Shown here: piece by piece, positions 1 to 8,177 of the stretch
How positions within the stretch are numbered: position 1 is the first letter of the stretch
How the letters are laid out: each line of letters starts with the position of its first letter
Assembly: GCF_000023585.1 (NCBI RefSeq)
Contig: NC_012914.1
Span: 4,370,001 to 4,434,000 of the forward strand
DNA: 64,000 bases
Direction of reading: 5' to 3'
Source: Paenibacillus sp. JDR-2
Lineage (GTDB): Bacteria > Bacillota > Bacilli > Paenibacillales > Paenibacillaceae
The notes under the pieces: model-generated
Databases searched by the model: none
What the model was told of the DNA's origin: nothing
The model's input: the letters and a program-made list of their open reading frames with translations, nothing else
Program-made: the position numbers and the translations under genes

Positions 1-130
1 GCCATACATGCGTTTGATCATAAGATAAGGAATCTTTAACGACAAACCTTGCCACACAAGCGATTACCGTACCCACGATGCCAAACAAGCCCAGAAGCCA
101 TACGGCCATATAGGCATACTCCTGTGCCAA
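1..130 (-). CDS. Membrane protein, N-terminal part only (runs off window start)
   Basis: The gene reads leftward and only its first 43 residues are inside the window. I place the start at a TTG (128-130) because an AGGAGG lies nine bases upstream (140-145) with good spacing. The visible part has one strongly hydrophobic segment (about residues 8-28, rich in Val, Leu, Gly, Ile) followed by a basic, polar stretch, so it is a membrane protein with a short outside N-terminus or a signal anchor. I do not recognise the family. It is divergent from the small gene at 295. Confidence 0.55.
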   Translation of the reverse strand, partial: MAQEYAYMAVWLLGLFGIVGTVIACVARFVVKDSLSYDQTHVW

Positions 131-294
131 ACGATACCGCCTCCTATTAGTTATGCAAATGCTTTCTATACAGGTATGTATGGCCAGAATGAAATATGCT
201 AAATTTGTCACAAGTTCGCATCATAATAGCTGATCCGGTTCATACTAAATGGCGGACAATCGTACTCACAATACAGAGGGAGAGTGACTTCACC

Positions 295-486
295 ATGACT
301 CCAGATTTGAACAGCAGCTATGATTGCGCAAATGCTTCTTCCGACTTGCCGAATCTTATCGCGCAGCTTGATTCGTTAAAACACGGATCCGCTTCCACTG
401 CCGAGCAGCAGGAGGAGATTAACCGGCTCGAGAATCAGATCCGGTTCATTCAGAACAAATGCGATATTCCGCATGGTAATCATTAA
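295..486 (+). CDS. Small soluble hypothetical protein (63 aa)
   Basis: A longer reading is open from 196, but I choose the ATG at 295 because a GAGGGAGAG stretch (276-284) lies about ten bases ahead and the preceding residues do not look protein-like. The product is acidic and polar; its second half (about residues 20-55) reads as one amphipathic helix with Gln/Glu-rich heptads, so a small coiled coil is likely. Two Cys (one near residue 9, one near residue 58) could matter for function. It has no signal peptide. I do not recognise it. A hairpin terminator follows directly, so it is probably a single-gene transcript. Confidence 0.55.
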   Translation: MTPDLNSSYDCANASSDLPNLIAQLDSLKHGSASTAEQQEEINRLENQIRFIQNKCDIPHGNH

Positions 487-499
487 TAACGAGAAACGA

Positions 500-538
500 A
501 GTAAGGTCCATGTTTAAACGCATGGACCTTACTCTTTT
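500..538 (+). terminator. Rho-independent terminator
   Basis: A perfect 13-base-pair stem (500-512 with 521-533) and an eight-base loop are followed by CTTTTAT. It closes the small gene ending at 486. Confidence 0.85.
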
Positions 539-568
539 ATAAACCCCGAAAAAAAATTCAATTTCCTT

Positions 569-594
569 CAAACCGCTTTCTCATTTCCTTCGTT
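569..594 (+). promoter_or_regulatory. Possible ECF-type promoter for the cupredoxin genes
   Basis: CAAACC (569-574) and CGTT (591-594) are separated by 16 bases. This resembles the AAAC / CGT pattern of Bacillus ECF sigma promoters. It sits 30-60 bases ahead of the ribosome binding site of the gene at 636. An ECF sigma gene lies 2 kb downstream, so local control is possible but is inference. Confidence 0.35.
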
Positions 595-635
595 ACCTCC
601 TATAAGAAACCATTATTCTTTAAGGAGGATTATTC

Positions 636-1895
636 ATGAACACCAAAAAACTAACGATGTTTATATTTTCAGCCGTACTCTTAACGGGTCTGCTGTCGTC
701 TGTCATTGGAGCATCGGCAGCGGAGCCGCAACCCGCTTCCGTAACAAACGACGCAGAATCGGCTGCGAAGCTGGGACTGCTGCTGGGCGACGGCAACGGC
801 GTTAACGATACTTACCTGGCCAAGCGGACCAACCGCATGCAGGCGGCCATCATTTCTCTGCGCCTGAACGGCCATTTGAAGGAAGCAATGGCGGGCATGG
901 GCACTTCTTCTTTTAAAGACGCAGACAAAGCAGGCAAATCCAATGCTCCTATTCTCGCCTACTTGAAGCAGCATCCTGAATTGGGCTGGGCCGGAAACCC
1001 GGACGGCACCTTCCGTCCGAACGATCCCGTCAGCGCACAACAGCTGTACAAAGTTCTTCTCGAAAATATTGGCTTCCGTTCCGGTGCCGAGTTCGCTTAT
1101 GCGGATACGTTGACCTTTGCCGCTTCCAAAGGCATGGCATCCATTGCGGCAGCCAGTCCGCTGACCAACGCTCATCTTGCGACAGCTCTTATCGAGTCAT
1201 TAACCGTTCAAACGCCGCAAGGGCAATCCTTTTTTGTTAACCTCCAGCAGAAAGGCGTACTCTCGCAATCCGCAGCGCTTCCTCAAGGGAAAAGAATTCA
1301 ACTGCGAAGCCATCAAGAGCTGGGTACTTATCTGACCGACAATAACGGCATGACCTTGTACTATTTCACCAAGGATGCCGAGAACATTAATGCTTGCGGT
1401 GGTCAATGCCTCGTCAACTGGCCTGTGTTCACATCCGACGAGCTGCAAATTCCCGCCTTCCTGAATAAAGCCGATTTCTCGAGCATCACCCGTGCCGACG
1501 GCACGAAGCAATGGACCTACAAAGGATACCCGCTCTACTACTTTATCAAGGATACAAAATCCGGAGATGCACTTGGCCAGAACGTAAACCAGGTATGGTT
1601 TGTTATTAATCCGTCTACCTTCAAAGGCATGACCCCGGAAGCGAAAACCTATCAGATTGATATTAAACAGTTCTCTTTCGGAACGGAACCTCTAACCGTT
1701 GAGGCTGGCTCCAAAATTACCTTTACCAACTATGACGAGATGGAGCATAACGCGGTAGCAGTCGACGGCAGCTTTAAAGTTCCCGTGCTCAAAACAGGAG
1801 AGTCCTATACGATTACCCTTGATAAACCGGGTACCTACAATTACTATTGCGAACTGCACAAATCGTTTATGACCGGTCAGATTATTGTGAAATGA
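636..1895 (+). CDS. Exported protein: SLH-like region, COG4315-type repeats and C-terminal cupredoxin
   Basis: The 419-residue product starts with a signal peptide (1-29, ending ASA-A). Residues about 100-150 resemble an S-layer homology motif (GNPDGTFRPNDPVSA). Residues about 225-335 hold two copies of a motif with LYYF-K-D, the first followed by CGGQC and NWP; this is the secreted-repeat family COG4315, of unknown function. Residues 340-419 form a plastocyanin-like domain with the type 1 copper ligands His371, Cys405, His408 and Met412. The start has AAGGAGG at good spacing. The next gene follows after ten bases and ends in the same kind of domain, so the two are one operon, probably handling copper or electrons at the cell surface. 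Confidence 0.85.
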   Translation: MNTKKLTMFIFSAVLLTGLLSSVIGASAAEPQPASVTNDAESAAKLGLLLGDGNGVNDTYLAKRTNRMQAAIISLRLNGHLKEAMAGMGTSSFKDADKAGKSNAPILAYLKQHPELGWAGNPDGTFRPNDPVSAQQLYKVLLENIGFRSGAEFAYADTLTFAASKGMASIAAASPLTNAHLATALIESLTVQTPQGQSFFVNLQQKGVLSQSAALPQGKRIQLRSHQELGTYLTDNNGMTLYYFTKDAENINACGGQCLVNWPVFTSDELQIPAFLNKADFSSITRADGTKQWTYKGYPLYYFIKDTKSGDALGQNVNQVWFVINPSTFKGMTPEAKTYQIDIKQFSFGTEPLTVEAGSKITFTNYDEMEHNAVAVDGSFKVPVLKTGESYTITLDKPGTYNYYCELHKSFMTGQIIVK

Positions 1896-1905
1896 GGAAT
1901 TTGCC

Positions 1906-2586
1906 ATGAAGTTAATAACTAGCAAAAGCCTGCTGCTCATGTTGTCAGGACTACTGTTTGTGTTTATGCTGGCGGCATGCGGCAGCTCATCAGATAAGGC
2001 AGCCTCTGCGCCCCCTCCTTCACAGGAGACCGCGACCGTCACGCCAAGCCCTACCCCAGAAGCTTCTATGACTAGTGATGAGCATGAGAATATGGAGCAT
2101 GAATCAGCCGCGCCTTCCGAATCGCCGTCTGCAGCTCCGGAAGCAACGGCAACAGCCAAACCGCAAGCAGCTGCTACGGCAACGCCAAAACCTTCGCCTT
2201 CTCCCTCCCATGATGATCATCATGGCGGGCGCAATAACGATGATGATGATTCCAAGGCATCTCCTGCTGCCAGCGAAGATCATCCAAAAAGCTCGCCTGC
2301 AGCTACAGCATCGGAAACAGATGATGGCGGCAAGGAATATGTCGTTGAAATTTCGAATTTCGCCTTCTCCCCTGCCAAGCTGGAAATAAAGCCGGGAGAT
2401 CGCGTCAAATTTATTAATAAGGACGAAATCAAGCATAGCGCAACAGCCGATGACAGTTCTTTTGACACCGGACTGCTAGCGGAGAATGAAGGTAAAACCG
2501 TTACCTTTGATAAAACAGGCGAGTTCGCCTACCACTGTATGCCGCATCCGGGCATGCAAGCCACGATTACCGTCTCAGACAAATAG
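1906..2586 (+). CDS. Cupredoxin lipoprotein with long disordered linker
   Basis: The 226-residue product has a lipoprotein signal (lipobox LAAC, Cys at about 25), so it is anchored on the outer face of the membrane. Residues 26-145 are low complexity, rich in Ala, Ser, Pro, Thr and acidic residues, with a HDDHHGG cluster that could bind metal. Residues about 148-226 are a plastocyanin/azurin-like domain with copper ligands His177, Cys211, His214 and Met217. The linker would let the copper domain reach into the wall. It shares an operon with the cupredoxin protein at 636 and is closed by a terminator. A role in electron transfer or copper binding is inferred from the fold. Confidence 0.85.
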   Translation: MKLITSKSLLLMLSGLLFVFMLAACGSSSDKAASAPPPSQETATVTPSPTPEASMTSDEHENMEHESAAPSESPSAAPEATATAKPQAAATATPKPSPSPSHDDHHGGRNNDDDDSKASPAASEDHPKSSPAATASETDDGGKEYVVEISNFAFSPAKLEIKPGDRVKFINKDEIKHSATADDSSFDTGLLAENEGKTVTFDKTGEFAYHCMPHPGMQATITVSDK

Positions 2587-2596
2587 AAACAAATTT

Positions 2597-2628
2597 AGGG
2601 ATAACCATACTTGGTTATCCCTGTTTTC
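2597..2628 (+). terminator. Rho-independent terminator
   Basis: An 11-base-pair perfect stem (2597-2607 with 2612-2622) with a TACT loop is followed by a T-rich run. It ends the cupredoxin operon. Confidence 0.85.
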
Positions 2629-2697
2629 CTTTCGTATTGCGCAGCTGTAAACAGTTGGTAGAATAGAATTATATTATCCTCTTGGAGGTACCATCGT

Positions 2698-3270
2698 ATG
2701 CGGGAGCTTACGGATCATCAATTGATGCTGCTCATTCAGAGCAAGCAGAGCGAGGCGCTTTCTGTTTTATATGACCGTTACTCGTCTCTCGTTTATTCCT
2801 TTGCCTGGAAAACCTTAAAGGACGAGAATGTCGCTAAAGAAATCGTCCAGGCCGTATTTATGCGATTATGGACAACCAAATCCGTCTATGATCCCGAGCA
2901 AGGCAGGTTCTCCAGCTGGCTGCTGACCATTACCCGCAATATTACAACCGACTGGCTGCGCAAAAGACGGAGAGACACGGCTCCTCTCGTTCAGGTCGAA
3001 CCCGAGCAGCTGGCTAAAATCCCGGACGAAGCTTCCGCTACACCGGAAACGGCTGCCGTTAACAGCGAAATGAAGGACCAGATCCGCAGCGCTTACCGTG
3101 ATCTGTCCGCCCAGCAGATCCATTTGCTTGAGCATTTCTATTGGCAGGGCTATAGCATCAGCGAGCTTGCGGCTATCTATAACCAGCCGATAGGAACGGT
3201 AAAGAACCGTCTGCATCAGACGTTAAAAATATTACGCAGGCATCTCGTGGCCGAAGGAGAGCAATCATGA
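2698..3270 (+). CDS. ECF-type RNA polymerase sigma factor
   Basis: The 190-residue product has the two-domain layout of ECF sigma factors. Region 2 covers about residues 10-90 (YDRYSSLVYSFAW; then a region 2.3/2.4-like stretch with WLLTITRNITTDWLRKRRR), and region 4 covers about 125-185 (a helix-turn-helix with YSISELA and PIGTVKNRLHQ). The start follows TTGGAGG at good spacing. It overlaps the anti-sigma gene by four bases (ATGA), so the two are translationally coupled. The pair resembles SigK/RskA-type systems. Target genes are unknown; the upstream cupredoxin genes are candidates. Confidence 0.9.
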   Translation: MRELTDHQLMLLIQSKQSEALSVLYDRYSSLVYSFAWKTLKDENVAKEIVQAVFMRLWTTKSVYDPEQGRFSSWLLTITRNITTDWLRKRRRDTAPLVQVEPEQLAKIPDEASATPETAAVNSEMKDQIRSAYRDLSAQQIHLLEHFYWQGYSISELAAIYNQPIGTVKNRLHQTLKILRRHLVAEGEQS

Positions 3271-4004
3271 AGCAGCAAAATGTGACGGTTTGCCATAATG
3301 CCCTTGACTATATCTCAGGCGCTTGTTCCGATACAGAAAAGAAAGCTTTTGAACGTCATCTTCCAGGCTGCCCGGCCTGCCAGAGCGAGCTCGAAGAGCT
3401 TCGGCTCGTATGGGACTCTCTTCCTTCCGATATGGAGCTGATTGAACCTCCGGCTGACTTGAAGCAGCAGGTCATGGACGCCGCTCTGGCCTCTGTTCAA
3501 CCTCACCCTGCAAAACGTTCCTTCCGGAAGCTGACCTGGGGTGCTGCTGCCGCAGCCGTACTCGCCGTGTTGGTTGCGGGCACGGCATGGAATGTGGAGC
3601 TGTATCGCAGCCGAAGCGGTCCGGCCGTTATCCCTATCGAACAGGCGTTGTCCGTATCCGCTTCCCAGATCAATCAGCTTATATCCTTAAAGCCGGTATC
3701 GGATGACGTCGCTTCGTCCTATGCCGTCGCCTGTATTGTGGATAACGGAAGCAACATGCAATTTGTCGTCTATGTATTTGGCGCACCGGCTTCCAAAGAC
3801 AGCTCCGTCTACCAGGTATGGCTGAACCATGCCGGACAAAAGGATAGCGCGGGTACTTTCCGGGTTGATGACAAAGGTATCGGAGTACTCGCGATGCCTA
3901 TATCCGGCGATACGCTTGCTTTTGATTCCATTGGCATTACGCTTGAGCCTGACGAACACGGCAACCAACCGCGGGGAACAAGGCTGTACAGCTCAATCTC
4001 CTGA
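3267..4004 (+). CDS. Membrane anti-sigma factor with zinc-finger and RskA-type C-terminal domain
   Basis: The 245-residue product begins with a cytoplasmic anti-sigma zinc-binding motif, His31-x3-Cys35-x2-Cys38, the part that holds the sigma factor. One membrane segment lies at about residues 88-107. The outer domain (about 110-245) matches the RskA C-terminal type (VYQVWL, AGTFRVDDKG, ITLEPDEHGNQPRGT), proposed to sense the signal and undergo regulated cleavage. The ATG overlaps the sigma stop by four bases. Loss of this protein would be expected to free the sigma factor. Confidence 0.88.
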   Translation: MKQQNVTVCHNALDYISGACSDTEKKAFERHLPGCPACQSELEELRLVWDSLPSDMELIEPPADLKQQVMDAALASVQPHPAKRSFRKLTWGAAAAAVLAVLVAGTAWNVELYRSRSGPAVIPIEQALSVSASQINQLISLKPVSDDVASSYAVACIVDNGSNMQFVVYVFGAPASKDSSVYQVWLNHAGQKDSAGTFRVDDKGIGVLAMPISGDTLAFDSIGITLEPDEHGNQPRGTRLYSSIS

Positions 4005-4012
4005 TTCATAAA

Positions 4013-4052
4013 AACCGCCATCCGTACGTTCAGGCACGAATGGCGGTTAATT
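4013..4052. terminator. Bidirectional terminator between converging genes
   Basis: A 13-base-pair stem with one mismatch (4013-4025 with 4036-4048) carries A/T-rich flanks on both sides. It lies between the anti-sigma gene (plus) and the cupin gene (minus). Confidence 0.7.
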
Positions 4053-4059
4053 TACTCGA

Positions 4060-4398
4060 TTAGGAAGGATATCTGTCTCCCCTGCTTGTAGGCTCCGAGA
4101 TGACAAGAAACTGAATGTCGCGATCCGATTTGTTAAACATCTGGTGCGGAGTATGCGGGGCAACATGAATCCCTTCATGCGCTTCCAGCTCAAAGGTCTC
4201 GCCGGCAATCTCAATGGTCGCCGTCCCTTCGAGAACAAAGAAGAACTGCTGGGAGTTCTCGTGGTAATGGCGCGTTTCGGCCGTATGCGGCGGCATTTTC
4301 TCATGAATGATACTCAGATCCCGCTGCTTCAGCAGATGCCAGCCGTCACATTGGTCCCCCCATATGTAGTGTTCCGTGTTGCTTCTGCTTACCTTCAT
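4060..4398 (-). CDS. Small cupin-domain protein
   Basis: The 112-residue product is a single cupin barrel. Motif 1 is visible as ETRHYHENSQQFFFVLEG (His-x-His, Glu-like position replaced by Gln-Gln) and motif 2 as HEGIHVAPHTPHQMFN, so a metal site made mainly of His residues is likely. Such proteins act as small isomerases, dioxygenases or sugar-binding modules; the substrate cannot be told. A GTG one codon upstream (4401) is also possible, but the ATG at 4398 sits better behind AAGGAG. It faces away from the tRNA-Val. Confidence 0.8.
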   Translation of the reverse strand: MKVSRSNTEHYIWGDQCDGWHLLKQRDLSIIHEKMPPHTAETRHYHENSQQFFFVLEGTATIEIAGETFELEAHEGIHVAPHTPHQMFNKSDRDIQFLVISEPTSRGDRYPS

Positions 4399-4484
4399 CA
4401 CACTTGCTCCTTGCTGTCAGCTTGACCTGTAATGTGATTGTTATCGTAGCAGTTTTCCGGGTATATGAAAAGGTAATAATTGTG

Positions 4485-4513
4485 TTGACATTCATTTTGG
4501 ATGCTGATATATT
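4485..4513 (+). promoter_or_regulatory. Strong sigma-A promoter of tRNA-Val
   Basis: A perfect TTGACA (4485-4490), a 17-base spacer and TATATT (4508-4513) with an extended -10 TG (4505-4506) lie 19 bases ahead of the tRNA. Confidence 0.9.
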
Positions 4514-4531
4514 AATATTCATCACTCACAC

Positions 4532-4604
4532 GATCTGTTAGCTCAGCTGGGAGAGCACTATCTTGACAGGGTAGGGGTCAGTGGTTCGAGCCCACTACAG
4601 ATCA
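4532..4604 (+). tRNA. tRNA-Val (anticodon GAC)
   Basis: A full cloverleaf is present: acceptor stem 4532-4538 with 4597-4603, D arm with AGCTCAGCTGGGAGAGC, anticodon stem 4558-4562 with 4570-4574, anticodon GAC at 4565-4567, and T arm with GGTTCGAGCC. The 3' CCA is not encoded. It is transcribed alone from a near-consensus promoter and closed by a terminator. Confidence 0.95.
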
Positions 4605-4613
4605 TACGAACAG

Positions 4614-4650
4614 AAACCCGCAAAGCCTTGTGCTGAGCGGGTTTTCTTAT
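4614..4650 (+). terminator. Terminator of tRNA-Val
   Basis: An eight-base-pair stem (4614-4621 with 4637-4644) is followed by TTTTCTTAT. Confidence 0.75.
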
Positions 4651-4654
4651 AGCA

Positions 4655-4691
4655 AAAAAGCGGTGCATGGATTATCCATGCACCGCTTTTT
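4655..4691. terminator. Bidirectional terminator, mainly for yesN
   Basis: A 17-base perfect stem (4655-4671 with 4675-4691) has A-runs on the left and T-runs on the right, so it can stop transcription from both sides. It lies just after the yesN stop. Confidence 0.85.
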
Positions 4692-4700
4692 CGTTGGGCT

Positions 4701-6212
4701 CTATTCTAACAAGAATCCTGAGCCAACATATTGCTCCTTATACTCGCTTGGGCTCAATCCCGTATAATCCTTGAACACGCGGGAGAAATAATGCTGGTCA
4801 CTAAAGGAAAGAGCATCCGCGAGCTCCTTGATTTTCAAATCCGGCTTAGCCCGCAGCTGCTTGCAGGCTTCCTCGATCTTCAGCTCCATGTAATATTGGA
4901 CGAACGTTGTGTTCGTATAACGCTTTATGATCCGGCTCACATAAGACGCGCTGACATGGAATTTGGCAGCCAGATCATTGATGGAAAGCTGCGAAAATTT
5001 ATGGAGCTTGACGTGAGCATCCATCTGCTCGAACAACTCTTCTCCGCTCTTCCGGTTGCGCAATTGCAGCAGCTCAAAGCTGCGGGCACTCCAGTCCAAA
5101 CATTGCTTACAAAATCTCTCGTAGCTGCCTTGCTCCAGCATTTCTTTGACAGCCGCTGCCGCTGCCAGCCTTTCCTCCGGCCCGCTGCTCGGCAGAGCAT
5201 GGACAAAAGCATCTCCGATCGCTGATACAAGCCGCTCGAGATCAAGATATCGGGCATGCTCGATATAGGAGATTTGCAGATATTCACGGAGCTTTATCAG
5301 GAATGGCTGTGATTGGCGCTGTTCGATCATATCGGTAAAGCTTCTGATAATGTCTTCCTTTCCTGTTTGTTCAGGAATGCGATAATCCGTATCCAGCAGC
5401 ACTCTTTTATCAAGCAGCGTTTCTTCATCGAGTAAACCTTTAAGCCTATCGTATTGAAGCTGCAGTTGGTTGATATCAACCGGCTGGAAGCGGCCCGCCA
5501 TGGTGATTTCAATATCGACACTGAGCATTAGACGTTCAATGGATTCCATCCAAGCAAGAGTTGTAGCGAACCGCTCCTTCACAGCGGATTGGACCAAAAC
5601 AATATAACGGTCCGAATCCTTAGCAGGAAACAGCCAGCAGCTTTGCGGCTGACAAAGGTCCTCAAGCATCGTTTGCAGCGTCTCCATGTTCCAATTGTCC
5701 AAATTCGGAATAAAAGGCTGCTTGCCAATCAGAAACAACGAAACCGGCTGTTCATGAAATTGCGGTCCAAGTCGCAAGCCGGATAGAAAGGCAGGAGGAA
5801 CAATCGACTTTAAGGGATCAATGCTATACTCCAGCTTTTCCGCGAGCGAATCAACGATCCGCTCCATTACCTCGATCAACTGTTTCCTCTCAACGGGCTT
5901 TAGCAAATAATCAAACACCTGCAAATTAATCGCTTTGCGCGTATATTCAAAATCGCTGTAGCTGCTAATGAGCACAACTTTCAGCGACGAATGCAGCTGC
6001 TTGGCCTGCTCGATAAGTCCAAGCCCGTCCAGCTTGGGCATCCGGATATCGGTGATCAGGATGTCGACGGACTGCTTCTGCAAATAATCCAATGCCTCTT
6101 CTCCATTATAGGCTGTAGCGACGATCTGAATCGGCAGTTCCGATGATTCGAGAAGCGCCTTGATATTACGCAGTATCGGCTTGCTGTCTTCGGCAATCAA
6201 GGCGGTAAACAT
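4701..6212 (-). CDS. yesN: AraC-family response regulator, YesN type
   Basis: The 503-residue product has an N-terminal receiver domain (1-120) with acidic pocket Glu8/Asp9, phosphoacceptor Asp55 (in ITDIRMPKLDG) and the usual Ser and Lys positions. A long middle region (about 130-390) matches the YesN layout without a known enzyme domain. The last 100 residues carry two AraC helix-turn-helix motifs (SINDLAAKFHVSASYVSRIIK and IKELADALSFSDQHYFSRVFK). It pairs with the YesM kinase just upstream and probably controls the divergent sugar transporter. Its ribosome binding site lies in a repeat also found before ileS. Confidence 0.9.
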   Translation of the reverse strand: MFTALIAEDSKPILRNIKALLESSELPIQIVATAYNGEEALDYLQKQSVDILITDIRMPKLDGLGLIEQAKQLHSSLKVVLISSYSDFEYTRKAINLQVFDYLLKPVERKQLIEVMERIVDSLAEKLEYSIDPLKSIVPPAFLSGLRLGPQFHEQPVSLFLIGKQPFIPNLDNWNMETLQTMLEDLCQPQSCWLFPAKDSDRYIVLVQSAVKERFATTLAWMESIERLMLSVDIEITMAGRFQPVDINQLQLQYDRLKGLLDEETLLDKRVLLDTDYRIPEQTGKEDIIRSFTDMIEQRQSQPFLIKLREYLQISYIEHARYLDLERLVSAIGDAFVHALPSSGPEERLAAAAAVKEMLEQGSYERFCKQCLDWSARSFELLQLRNRKSGEELFEQMDAHVKLHKFSQLSINDLAAKFHVSASYVSRIIKRYTNTTFVQYYMELKIEEACKQLRAKPDLKIKELADALSFSDQHYFSRVFKDYTGLSPSEYKEQYVGSGFLLE

Positions 6213-6225
6213 AGGCTTCTCCTCC

Positions 6226-6252
6226 TAAAAAGAATTGTTGCCTCGTAAGCAT
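6226..6252 (-). repeat. Short form of the ribosome-binding-site-carrying repeat
   Basis: Read on the minus strand, this stretch has AATGCTTACGA, then GCAA, then CAATTCTTTTTAGGAGG. The same two ends border the 68-base repeats ahead of ileS (50754-50898), where a central hairpin of about 40 bases lies between them. Here the centre is absent. Confidence 0.6.
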
Positions 6253-6256
6253 TTTC

Positions 6257-8026
6257 TTAATAAAAATCTTTCGTGAGAGAGGCGATAATTTGCACGGTTG
6301 AGCCTTTTTCCTCCCCCGCGTTATTGTACAGGTTGAAAAATAGCCGGTTCTTATACATAAGCTTGAGCCGATTCACCGTATTAACAATCCCCATATTTCC
6401 AAAGCTTGAAGGCATATGGAGCTCATGCTCCCTCGCTTCGGAATTCGAAATATTATTCATGATTTCATTAATCTTATCCGCTTCTATACCTTCACCATTA
6501 TCGCTGATTTCGATGGCCCAAATCCCGTTATACAGCTTCACCAGAATTTTAATGCGCCAAGGCGGGTCGGTATTCGTAAACGCATGCTCGATACAGTTCT
6601 CGACGAACGGCTGGATGACCAGCCTTGGAAGCTGTATAAGATTTACGGCTGCATCATCTGCGATAATTTCCCATTCAAGATCGCTTTCGTAATTTTGCTG
6701 GACAAGCGACAAATAGTTTCGGATATGCTCTAGTTCTTCAGCCATTGAGACATGCTGATAGGGAGACGTCACGATATAACGCAAGGAATCTGACAGATGC
6801 TTGCACATATCGGATACCGCTTTGTTTTTGCCCTCTTGGGCGGCAATGCTAATCAAATATAGCACATTGTGAATAAAATGCGGCGCGATTTGCGATTGAA
6901 GAGCCGAGTTTCTCGCCTTCACCTCTTCATGCAGCGCCAGCTTTTCGTTTTCGATCGATTGCTGGAGACGGCCTAGCAGCTCCTGAAAGGAATCACTTAA
7001 AGCCATCAACTCGTTGTTATGAGAACGGTTGTCCACTTTGACGTCCAGGTTGCTATAGTTGATGCGCGAGATTTGGCCACGCAGCTTCCGAATCGGCAGC
7101 AGCAGATTTCGGGTACTGAAATAAATATACACGAATGAAAACAGCATCAATATGGAAATAAGCGTAATCGATAAATATTTGACAGAATTGACCGGTCCAA
7201 GCACGGCCTGCTTTGGTGTAACAACATAGGTTGTCCAATCGGTGCTGGCTGAACGGTTATAGGCGATGTAATTGGAATCGCCGTCCACATACATGCCGCT
7301 GCTCTCAGGGTCAGCCTCCACAAGCTCCAGATTATCCGGCTCCTTGGCATTCTGCGAGCGGGCAATCAACTGATGCATTTGGTCCACGATATAGACGTCG
7401 CCAACCGCAACATCTTCGGTTGGAAGCTGCAGCTCGGACTGGTCCAGCTGAATGGATAGATAGCCGTAAATCTGGCCATTCTGATTGATAATCGCTCTAT
7501 CAAACGCCGTTATGCCATTCTTCTGCTGGTATAAAATATAGTCGTTATCATCCATTTCAGTTCTGAGGCCGGCTTCCAGCAGCAAGGGATTCGACGGATA
7601 ACCGATATAGGAAGAAACCGCCCGTCCTTCAAGATCATAGATGATCATATCCCGAATATCCACGCTGGGACCGATTGCCTCGAACATCATCTGTTTCAAT
7701 ATGCGGCTTTGAGTCAGACCTTCTGCGGAATCCGCCGAATGATAGCCCCCGGATAATGCCGCCGCAACTTGCTGGTTAGACAAAACGCGCTGAGAAAGCT
7801 GATTCTGGTTTTTAATATATTGGTCCAGCTGTCCGCTGATTTTGGCTGCCGTGAGCTGCTTATCGTTTTCATTGTTTTCCTTCAAAGGCCTGATGACCTG
7901 CCAATTCACATATGCCAAAAAACAGCACAGCACAAACAATAACAAAACTAAAAACATAAGAACTACCTTCGTTTGAAGGCTGGTGTGTCGTGGAGTAAAT
8001 TTGATTTTCTTGCTGAAGCCTTTCAA
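6257..8026 (-). CDS. yesM: Sensor histidine kinase, YesM type
   Basis: The 589-residue membrane kinase has one transmembrane segment at about 20-42, an extracytoplasmic sensor region (43-285), a second segment at about 286-308, a HAMP linker (310-365), and the His_kinase domain with APHFIHNVLY, whose His383 is the likely phosphoacceptor. The ATP-binding part follows with FVENCIEHAF and ISDNGEGI. I choose the TTG at 8026, which has GGAGG nine bases upstream. With YesN downstream it forms a two-component system typical of carbohydrate sensing in Paenibacillus. It is divergent from the importer at 8178, the probable target. Confidence 0.9.
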   Translation of the reverse strand: MKGFSKKIKFTPRHTSLQTKVVLMFLVLLLFVLCCFLAYVNWQVIRPLKENNENDKQLTAAKISGQLDQYIKNQNQLSQRVLSNQQVAAALSGGYHSADSAEGLTQSRILKQMMFEAIGPSVDIRDMIIYDLEGRAVSSYIGYPSNPLLLEAGLRTEMDDNDYILYQQKNGITAFDRAIINQNGQIYGYLSIQLDQSELQLPTEDVAVGDVYIVDQMHQLIARSQNAKEPDNLELVEADPESSGMYVDGDSNYIAYNRSASTDWTTYVVTPKQAVLGPVNSVKYLSITLISILMLFSFVYIYFSTRNLLLPIRKLRGQISRINYSNLDVKVDNRSHNNELMALSDSFQELLGRLQQSIENEKLALHEEVKARNSALQSQIAPHFIHNVLYLISIAAQEGKNKAVSDMCKHLSDSLRYIVTSPYQHVSMAEELEHIRNYLSLVQQNYESDLEWEIIADDAAVNLIQLPRLVIQPFVENCIEHAFTNTDPPWRIKILVKLYNGIWAIEISDNGEGIEADKINEIMNNISNSEAREHELHMPSSFGNMGIVNTVNRLKLMYKNRLFFNLYNNAGEEKGSTVQIIASLTKDFY

Positions 8027-8122
8027 GAATGATAGCCTCCGATTCGATATAAGTTCAGAATTTTACACAGAAAAGGTAAAGGTCAAACATGTACCTCCTT
8101 TTGAAAAAAACCTACAATTGGA

Positions 8123-8151
8123 TTGTAAACGGATTCAGTCGAAGATACAAC
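8123..8151 (+). promoter_or_regulatory. Possible promoter of the sugar ABC importer
   Basis: TTGTAA (8123-8128) and TACAAC (8146-8151) are 17 bases apart, 27 bases ahead of the start at 8178. Both boxes are weak matches, as would suit a promoter needing an activator such as YesN. Confidence 0.35.
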
Positions 8152-8177
8152 AAAGGGCACCATGAGGGGAGAAAAAC

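Noticed and set aside
2640..2690. ECF-type autoregulated promoter ahead of the sigma gene
   Set aside because: A TAAAC stretch is present but no CGT at 16-17 bases; no second copy of the pattern at 569-594.
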